From: Cellulomonas sp. WB94 | GTDB lineage: Bacteria > Actinomycetota > Actinomycetes > Actinomycetales > Cellulomonadaceae | NCBI RefSeq assembly: GCF_003115775.1 | Contig: NZ_QEES01000002.1 | Location: 1,054,001-1,118,000, forward strand | DNA length: 64,000 nt | Reading direction: 5' to 3' | Shown: positions 1 through 7,100 of the stretch, piece after piece | Layout: each line of letters opens with the position of its first letter | Numbering within the stretch: the first letter of the stretch is position 1 | The notes under the pieces: generated by a model | Seen by the model: only the letters and a program-made list of their open reading frames with translations | What the model was told of the DNA's origin: nothing | The model's database searches: none | Program-made: the position numbers and the translations under genes

Positions 1-1408
1 CGAGCGCGGCCAGGACGGCCGGGGTGATCGTGCCCGAGGCGCCGACGACGTCCACACCGCCGAAGGCCCCGGTCATCGGGGTGCCGAAGCCGACACCGAC
101 GGTCACGGCGTCGTCGATCACGAGCTCCGCCTGCGTCACGGGTGAGCCACCCGTGGTGGCGTCGCTGAGGTCCGCGGTCACGACGACGGGCGCCAGTCCG
201 TCCGACGGGTTGGGCGCGGCCACGACGTTCGTGGATACCGGCCCGACGAGATCGGTGCTGGGCGGTGGCGCGGCGGTGTCGAGGAACGTGAGCATGCCGC
301 CGAACGCGAGAGACAGCGGGTCGGCCGTCGACTGGCCGTCGTTGTCCAGGTGCCCCGCAGCCTCGTACAGCGCGATCTTGGCCTCCGGGCCGGTGGGCAT
401 CGTCACGACCGTGTCGGCCGTCATGCCCGGTCCGACCGCGACGACGACGGCGTTCTCCGCGAACTGCCGGGGGTGCCCGCCCTCGGCGACCTGCGTCTGG
501 TCGGCCCCGAGCAGGCTCATGACGTGGGTGCTCGACCCGACGTTGACGTAGCGCAGCAGGACACTGTGGCCCTGGTCGGTGCTGATCGGGTCGGTCGACG
601 GGTACGGCTTGCCGTTGATGAGCCGGTACGCCGGGTGGAAGCTGCGCATGTCGAACGTCGCCGGTGCCGCGTTGAGCGCCGGGTCGACCTCGCTGAGCAC
701 GACGACGGCGGCGTCGTCGTACGCGGTGCTGGGGTAGCCCGCGGGCGAGCCGTAGGCCGTGCCGTCGGGTGCCTGCACGACGAGGGCTCCGCCGAGCCCC
801 ATCGCGACCTGCCGGGCACCGCCCGACGTGTGCCCCGCCTCGTAGAGGAACGTCCCCGCACGGGCGGCCGTGAACGTGTAGGTCTGGGTCGTGCCGGGTG
901 CTGCGCCGGTCTCCTCGGCCTGGGCCGACAGGCCGGCGGTGAAGGCGGACGCGGGCTGGCCCGGGAACGCCAGCGACACCGGTTCGGCGAGCCCGTTGTG
1001 CAGGACGACGGACACGGTGTCGCCCTGCGCGACCACGAGCAAGGGTCCGGGCGCGGTCGCGGTCCCGGCAGCGCCCGAGGGAGAGAACCCCCAGATCGGG
1101 ATCTCCTGCCCGAGCAGCGACGCCGTCCCGGTCATCGCGTACAGGTCGCACGTCGCGGTCGTCCCGCTCCTCGTGCAGCCCTGCGGCGCGAGCTTGCCCG
1201 CCGCGGCGGCGTGCAGCTCGGCACCGTGCGCCGTGGCCGGCACGACGGCCGGCACGCTCGCGGGCAGCCGCGTCGGCACTGCCGACGCCGGGGTGGACGC
1301 GCCCACCAGGGCGACCGCGAGCGCGAGGCTCACGACGCCCGCGCCGACCGTGCGTCGGCGCCTGCTCGGGCGGGTGGTCGACGATTCAGCCCACTGGACG
1401 AGAGTCAT
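1..1408 (-). CDS. Cupredoxin-fold multicopper-oxidase paralog A, ligand-less (3' end outside window)
   Basis: Secreted two-cupredoxin-domain protein, third of three tandem paralogs. The ATG at 1408 is preceded by GAGGACCGGCG, and the ribosome site overlaps the stop of paralog B. An N-terminal twin-Arg-rich region, a hydrophobic core and an AxA end form a signal peptide of about 40 residues. The fold is recognisable from motifs shared with its neighbours: FPGQ, GTFLYEAG...MGLGGALVV, and a second domain with AFGGMLTFL. None of the copper-binding histidines or the cysteine of laccases survive: the HxHG position reads AFPGQ, the HCH position reads YEAG, and the second domain has THVMSLLG. It is therefore probably structural, perhaps a subunit completing a trimer with paralogs B and C. 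The reading frame runs off the left edge, so the true C-terminus is unseen. Confidence 0.8.
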   Translation of the reverse strand, partial: MTLVQWAESSTTRPSRRRRTVGAGVVSLALAVALVGASTPASAVPTRLPASVPAVVPATAHGAELHAAAAGKLAPQGCTRSGTTATCDLYAMTGTASLLGQEIPIWGFSPSGAAGTATAPGPLLVVAQGDTVSVVLHNGLAEPVSLAFPGQPASAFTAGLSAQAEETGAAPGTTQTYTFTAARAGTFLYEAGHTSGGARQVAMGLGGALVVQAPDGTAYGSPAGYPSTAYDDAAVVVLSEVDPALNAAPATFDMRSFHPAYRLINGKPYPSTDPISTDQGHSVLLRYVNVGSSTHVMSLLGADQTQVAEGGHPRQFAENAVVVAVGPGMTADTVVTMPTGPEAKIALYEAAGHLDNDGQSTADPLSLAFGGMLTFLDTAAPPPSTDLVGPVSTNVVAAPNPSDGLAPVVVTADLSDATTGGSPVTQAELVIDDAVTVGVGFGTPMTGAFGGVDVVGASGTITPAVLAAL

Positions 1409-1417
1409 CGCCGGTCC

Positions 1418-2716
1418 TCATTTCGCCAGGCAACCGGCGAGAGGATCGATGCGGAAGACCGTCATCATCCCTCCGAAGGTCGCGCCGTAGTTGGTGGCCT
1501 GCTGCAGGGCGTGGCTGTGGGCGATGTGGTAGTACTCGCCGCACTCGTTGTTCGACGTGATGGTCGGCGGCAACGCGTTCTTGGTGCCGAGGTACGGGCT
1601 CTCGCTGAACCACGTGTCCGTGCCCACGAGGAGCTGGTCGGTGATGGCCGGGATCTGCGTCGGGATCGGGTTGGTCGCGGCGTCCCACTGCTCGACGTCG
1701 CGCCAGTCCATGAGCGCGTCGACCGTCTGCCCGGGCTGGACGTCGAGGTCGAACTTCTCGTAGGACAGGTCCTGACCTGCCGGGCCCGCGAGCGTGCGGC
1801 CGTCCTTGTTGACGACGCGCTCGTCGCTGCCGTGCGGGTGGAACGGGTAGTTGACCGTGCCCGCGTTGAGGTAGCGGATGACGGCGGGCAGCGGGTTGCT
1901 CGTCGCGTCCCACTGACGGATGTGCACGAACGCGCCGTACGGCTGGTTCGGCAGCCAGGACGCGTAGTTCGGGGCGAGCGTGTCCGGCATGCTCCGGCCG
2001 TTGATCAGGTAGTACCGCGGGTGGAACGTCGCCCAGCGGACGGGCTGGGACCGCTCGACCGCCAGGTGCAGGTCGGGGTCGATCTCCGACAGCAGGAACA
2101 CGTACTCGTGCGCCGGGCTGAACACCGAGTCGGCGCGGTCGTTGACCTGGTCGGGGTGGCCGCTCGGCCGGACGACCAGTGCGCCGTACAGCCCCATCTG
2201 GAGCTGCTTGTTCGCGTCCGTGCCGCTCTCGTAGAGGTAGGTGCCCGGGCTGCCGGGCGTGAACGTGTAGGTCACCGAGCCGTTCCGGGCCTCGGCCCCT
2301 TGCACGAGCGACGTCAGCGAGCCACCCGGGTCGAGCTGGGGCTGGGCCGGGTTGCCGTTCGCCTTCACGTTCTTCTGGCCCGGGAAGACGATCGACGTGG
2401 CCTCGGGCAGGGTGTTGTGCAGGATCACGGTGACGGGCAGCCCGGCGGTCACGCAGAGCGTCGGCCCCGGGAGCTGGAAGCCGCGCGAGCTGTTGCTGTA
2501 GCTCCACATGTAGATCGAGTTGCCGTCGGGCGTCGAGATGTAGCCGTCCCGGGCGGTCAACGAGAACGTCTGCTGGGCGTTGCTGTCGCACGCCAGACCC
2601 TCGGACGTCGCGGCCTCGGCCGGGCGCAGCGTCGCGACGGATGCGGCCAGGGCCACCGCCAGGACCGTCGCGGCGACGGCGAGCCGTCGGGTGCTCACAC
2701 GCAGTGCGGGACTCAT
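1418..2716 (-). CDS. Multicopper-oxidase paralog B, carries only the second-domain trinuclear ligands
   Basis: Secreted protein of 432 residues with two cupredoxin domains and a Sec-type signal peptide (residues 1-36). The ATG at 2716 has GAGGAG six bases upstream. The first domain is degenerate (VFPGQ where HxHG is expected; YLYESG where HCH is expected). The second domain keeps H293-P-H295-G and H400-S-H402, the four histidines a type B two-domain laccase contributes from domain 2 to its type 2/3 copper cluster. The type 1 ligands are gone there: Tyr stands in front of PFHPHG, and Ser401 replaces Cys. In two-domain laccases the trinuclear site forms between domain 1 of one chain and domain 2 of the next, so this chain could pair with paralog C. 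It lies 22 bp after C and 9 bp before A, in one operon. Confidence 0.85.
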   Translation of the reverse strand: MSPALRVSTRRLAVAATVLAVALAASVATLRPAEAATSEGLACDSNAQQTFSLTARDGYISTPDGNSIYMWSYSNSSRGFQLPGPTLCVTAGLPVTVILHNTLPEATSIVFPGQKNVKANGNPAQPQLDPGGSLTSLVQGAEARNGSVTYTFTPGSPGTYLYESGTDANKQLQMGLYGALVVRPSGHPDQVNDRADSVFSPAHEYVFLLSEIDPDLHLAVERSQPVRWATFHPRYYLINGRSMPDTLAPNYASWLPNQPYGAFVHIRQWDATSNPLPAVIRYLNAGTVNYPFHPHGSDERVVNKDGRTLAGPAGQDLSYEKFDLDVQPGQTVDALMDWRDVEQWDAATNPIPTQIPAITDQLLVGTDTWFSESPYLGTKNALPPTITSNNECGEYYHIAHSHALQQATNYGATFGGMMTVFRIDPLAGCLAK

Positions 2717-2738
2717 GAGGTCTCCTCGGTCGCTGTCG

Positions 2739-4013
2739 TCACGCGTTCACGACGGTCTGGGGTCCGTAGGTGCCCGGCGGCCCGACGAGGATCTTCGTCA
2801 TCATGCCGCCGTAGCCGGCGCCGCCGCCGTTGTCGAGGTAGGAGTACTGCCGGTCGTACAGCAGGTACTCCCCCGGGCCGGGAGCGACGAAGATCACGTC
2901 GCGACTCTCCCCGGGGCCCACGTCGACGGAGCTGGTCGTCAGGTAGTTCGTGGTGCCGTCGCGGCCCTTGAGCAGGTTCGCGTCCTTGGCGACGACCTGC
3001 AGGTCGATGGCGTCGACCGACATCGCGTGGTTCTGGTAGCCCAGGTTGGACATCCGCAGCAGCACGCGCTCGCCCGCGTTGCACGTCACGAGCGACGAGA
3101 TCGGCTGGTACTGCAGGCGACCGGCCGCGCTCAGGTTCGGGTTCCCGTTGGGCTGGACCGTGTCCGGGTAGCCGCGCCCGTTGAGCAGCCAGAAGCTCGG
3201 GTCGTAGTCCGTCCAGTCGCTGACCTGGATGTGGGCGTCGCGGTAGTGCGCGGCCGACCACAGCTCGGTGAGCATGAACGTGAACTCGCGGTCATAGCGC
3301 GTCGAGCCGTCGCCGTCGTTGTAGGCGTACTTCGAGCCGACGGGGTCCGTGCCGACCGGCGTCAGGTTCTGCTTGGGCCGCACCAGGACCATGCCCGTCA
3401 TGCCCATCTGCACGTGCTCGACGTCCTCGAAGTGGCAGTGGTACATGTACGTCCCGGCGTCGTGCGGGCGGTAGAAGTAGGACAGGTCGCGGCCGACGGG
3501 GACCGCGAGGGAGAGCTCCGGGACGCCGTCGAACAGCGGGATCGCGTTGACGAAGCCGTGCCAGTGCAGGGTGTGCCCGTCGAAGAGGTCCGGTCGCTGC
3601 AGCAGCCCCAGGTTCGTCAGCGTGATCGTGATGTCGTCCTCCTCGTCGAACGCGAGGATCGGCGCGCTGATCTGCGCCTTGCCGCGCTGCGCGGCGATCT
3701 GGGTCGAGGTCATGCCCGTGACGTCGCGGAACCCGAACACGTAGGTGTCGAAGGGGTTCGGCGCGAGCGCGTCGGGGTAGAACGGCGGGTCCGCCGGTGC
3801 GCCCTGCGGCATCGAGACCCAGCCGTCCGTCCCCGCGAGGTGCAGCTGCTTCTGGGGGTGGGCCACGGCGGCCGCCGCCGCGCGACTGGGGGCCGCCGCC
3901 GCCCGCGGCGCGTCAAGGACCCGACCCCCGAACAGGGCGGCGCTGGCAAGACCGACGCCACCGAAGAGGACGGACCGGCGAGAGGGTCCCTGGGGCGAGG
4001 CATTGACGTTCAT
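2739..4013 (-). CDS. Multicopper-oxidase paralog C, carries type 1 and first-domain ligands
   Basis: Two-cupredoxin secreted protein, 424 residues from the ATG at 4013. That ATG has GGAG six bases upstream, while ATGs at 4019 and 4049 lack a spaced ribosome site. The N-terminus has SRRSVLFGG followed by a hydrophobic stretch and AAAAP, a Tat-like signal. Domain 1 has a complete ligand set: H147-T-L-H150-W-H152-G, then H192-C193-H194, H200 and M203/M205. This supplies a type 1 copper and four histidines for a type 2/3 cluster. Domain 2 has lost its ligands (NHAMSVDA; LLYDRQYS instead of HCH). That is the reverse of paralog B, so an intact laccase-like centre would need B and C together. First of the three paralogs after the hairpin at 4060-4097. 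Confidence 0.88.
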   Translation of the reverse strand: MNVNASPQGPSRRSVLFGGVGLASAALFGGRVLDAPRAAAAPSRAAAAAVAHPQKQLHLAGTDGWVSMPQGAPADPPFYPDALAPNPFDTYVFGFRDVTGMTSTQIAAQRGKAQISAPILAFDEEDDITITLTNLGLLQRPDLFDGHTLHWHGFVNAIPLFDGVPELSLAVPVGRDLSYFYRPHDAGTYMYHCHFEDVEHVQMGMTGMVLVRPKQNLTPVGTDPVGSKYAYNDGDGSTRYDREFTFMLTELWSAAHYRDAHIQVSDWTDYDPSFWLLNGRGYPDTVQPNGNPNLSAAGRLQYQPISSLVTCNAGERVLLRMSNLGYQNHAMSVDAIDLQVVAKDANLLKGRDGTTNYLTTSSVDVGPGESRDVIFVAPGPGEYLLYDRQYSYLDNGGGAGYGGMMTKILVGPPGTYGPQTVVNA

Positions 4014-4059
4014 GGTCATCTCCACGGTCGGAGCGGGCGGAGCAGGCACTGCGGGCGAA

Positions 4060-4097
4060 ACCGGTGGCCTGCCGAGGGGGACCGGCAGGCCACCGGT
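4060..4097 (-). terminator. 15-bp hairpin between the giant surface protein gene and the oxidase genes
   Basis: ACCGGTGGCCTGCCG (4060-4074) pairs perfectly with its complement at 4083-4097 across an 8-base loop. It lies just after the stop of the 1815-residue protein and before paralog C. There is no U-run, so it may act as a partial terminator or an mRNA-stabilising stem that lets the two parts of the operon be expressed at different levels. Confidence 0.6.
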
Positions 4098-4100
4098 GGA

Positions 4101-7100
4101 TCACGGGTACAGCTGGTCGGAGCCGGCGTCGTACTGGCCGGGCGTCCGGGACGGACGGGTCTGGCCGTCGATGTCGACGCGCGGTGCGGCGACGGCGTAG
4201 GTCCAGCCGAGGAAACCCGTGCCCCAGCGCACGGTCGTGCTGGCCAGGCCCCGTCCGACAGCGGGTGAGGTCGCGTCGCGCAGGTGGTAGTCGCCCAGCA
4301 GGCTCGGCGGCAGCAGCTGGGCCACGATCACGGCCTGCCGGAACGCCGGGTAGGTGCGCGACGCGAGGACGTTCACCGTCACGTCGTAGGGGGCTTTGAG
4401 CACGGGGTCGTCCGTGACCGTCGTGCTCGTCCCGCCGTCGGTCCCGGTCGTCGTCTGGATGACCGAGCCGATGGGCGAGAGCGTCCCGGGGAGGCCCGTC
4501 ACGCCCATGTCCCAGTTCTCGATCCCGGCGTCGGTGCCGTCGGGCAGCGTCCCGCCGATCCCGTAGACGTAGCCGCCGCTGAAGCTGCCGGCTCGGTTGT
4601 CCCAGAACACGTCGTCGAGGAGCGTCGGCTTGCTGAACTCGGTCGTGCCGAGGGTCGCCGACGCGGGGAACAGCGCCGCGGTGCGCAGCCGTGCCTGCAG
4701 CGGGTCGCTGTTGCCGCCCGTCGAGAGCCCGGCAGGTGCGGCGGCCCCGTCACTCGTCACGGCCGTGGCCGTCGTGAGGTTCTTGACCACGGTGCTGTCG
4801 ACGATGTTCACGAACGCCGCGTCGTCCAGGGCGATGCCGCCGCCCTCGTGCGCCGAGACGTTGTTCGCGATCGTGTCGTTGGTCAGCGTGATCGTCTCGG
4901 GCGTGAGGCGGGAGATGTGCGACCCGCTCGTCTGCAGGAGCCGGACCCCGCCGCCGTCATCGTTGGCAAGGTTCGTCTGGATGATGTTCGAGTCGATCGT
5001 CACCGGACCGGAGCCCTCGGAGAGCGCGGTGGGGTCGGCCGGCAGCTCGCCGGCGATCATGATGCCGCCGCCCTCGTCGTAGGACGCGTTGAACCAGATG
5101 CGGTTCTTGGTGATGCTGCCGCCGCGCGCGACCCCGTACACCAGCGAGCCGAGGTTCGACTGGTAGCCGAAGGCGCTGACACCGCCGCCGTACTCGGCGG
5201 AGAAGTTGCCGCAGATCGCGTTGCCGTCGACCTGGTAGCCGTCGGCGCCCGCGAACAGGCCGATCCCGCCCGCGAGATTGGTGCCTCCGTTGTCGCGGAC
5301 CTGGTTGTGCGCGAGCACGAACCCGTAGTTGCGGTTGTCACCCACGTACGGGGTGCCGACGCGCACGGCCCCGCCGTAGGAGCCGCCGTTGCCGCGGATG
5401 ACGTTGTCGGTCACCCGCATCCCGATGACCCCGGCGTGCACGTACACGCCGCCGCCCTGCGTCACGAGAGCGCCTGCGGCGCCGTACGGCGTCTTGATGC
5501 CGCCCGTGATGAGGTTGACGTTGGCCGGGAAGTCCGACTGCGCGCCACCGGTCACCGTGAACCCATCGAGCGTCGTCGGGTAGGAGACCGGGACGACGCC
5601 GGCCAGCGCCGGGTCGTCGAGGACTGTGACCACGGCCGCGTCCGGCACCGCCGGGTTGCCCGAGTACCGCAGGCCGCCCAGCAGGGTCACCCACGCGAGA
5701 CCGCTGGGGTTGTCGGGGTTGAAGCCGGACCCGTCGATGATCGAGCCACGGACGAACGAGCTGTCGGGACGGAAACCGCCCGGGCCGACGCCCTGGATGC
5801 GCACCTGGTGGTGCACGATCACGTTCTCGGTGTACTCACCCTGCGGGTTGGCCGAGGACTGCGCGCCGGGCCACACCACGACCAGCCAGTACGGCTGAGT
5901 CCGGGTCGGCCGGGCCGCCTCGAGGGCTGCCTGGATGGTCGAGAACTGCTTGCCGGGCCCCACCTCGGCGAGCCGCGGCGTCGTGGCCGACCTGCCGACC
6001 GTGGTGCTGCTCGACGCCCCGATCGCCTGGATGGTGATCCCGTTGTAGGTGGACAGGCCGTCCGCCGCGGTCAGGCTCAGCGTGAGCGCGCCGGTCGAGC
6101 CGGCCGGAACCCTGAACGTGATGGTCCCGTCGGTCCAGCTCGTCGTGGGCACCGCGGTGCCGTTGAGGCTCAGCGTCCCGGCGGCCGTCCCGAAGCCGAA
6201 GCCCGTGACGGTCACGACCCGGGTGTCGGCCGGGGTGCCTTGCCGGATGTACGGGCGGTCGACCGCGAGGAGCTGCGGCGACGCCGTGCCGAGGTCGCAG
6301 ACCAGCGGGTTCGCGGTCGTCGTGTCCGGCGCGAGCACCGTCGCGGCGACCTGGGTCGGCGCCTCGTCGGTCACCGTGTACAGACCGGGCCACGCCTGGA
6401 AGTTGGTCGCGATGGTTCGGAACCGCGGGTTGTAGTCGGAGTTGAGTGCACCAGGCTGACCCGGGTCGTTGCCCACGAAGCGATACATGTTGGGGCACGG
6501 GCCGGCCGGGACCGGGCAGTTGAACGTGTCCGTCGAGGGCTCGAGCGCCTCGTACAGCCCGTTGAAGTCGGTGTGCGTCGTGTCGACGAGCCGACCGGAC
6601 CAGTCGTAGAGGCCGACCGGCACGAACGGCAGGCCCTGCGCCTCGCCGTAGTTGACGCTGCGCTTGTCGAGGGTCAGGCCCAGGTCGTTCAGCGTCAGGC
6701 CCCAGAAGTGCGTCGGGAGGGGCACGTCGGTGAAGAGGTTGAAGTTGGGCGCCGTCGCCTGACCGGAGCGCACCGTGACGAGCTTGTCGATGCACAGCGG
6801 CCGCTCGAGACCCTGGAACGGGCTGCCGCCCGCGGCCAGGAACGCGGAGTTGGTCACGGTGACCGTGTGCAGGTCGCCCGCGCAGGCCGAGATGATGCCA
6901 GCTTGCTGGGACGGTGGCTGCGAGGGCGGCGTGGGAGTACCGAGCGGCGGGCCGGACGGGTCCGCCGCGATTGCCGGGGTGGCCGGTGGGTAGTTCTCCT
7001 GCGGGAGGTAGGTGTCCCCGTCGAAGACGTTGACGTCCTCCTCGCGCGTCACCTTGTACATCGGCTTGCCGTCGACCGGGTCGGTCGGGATGTCGACCGA

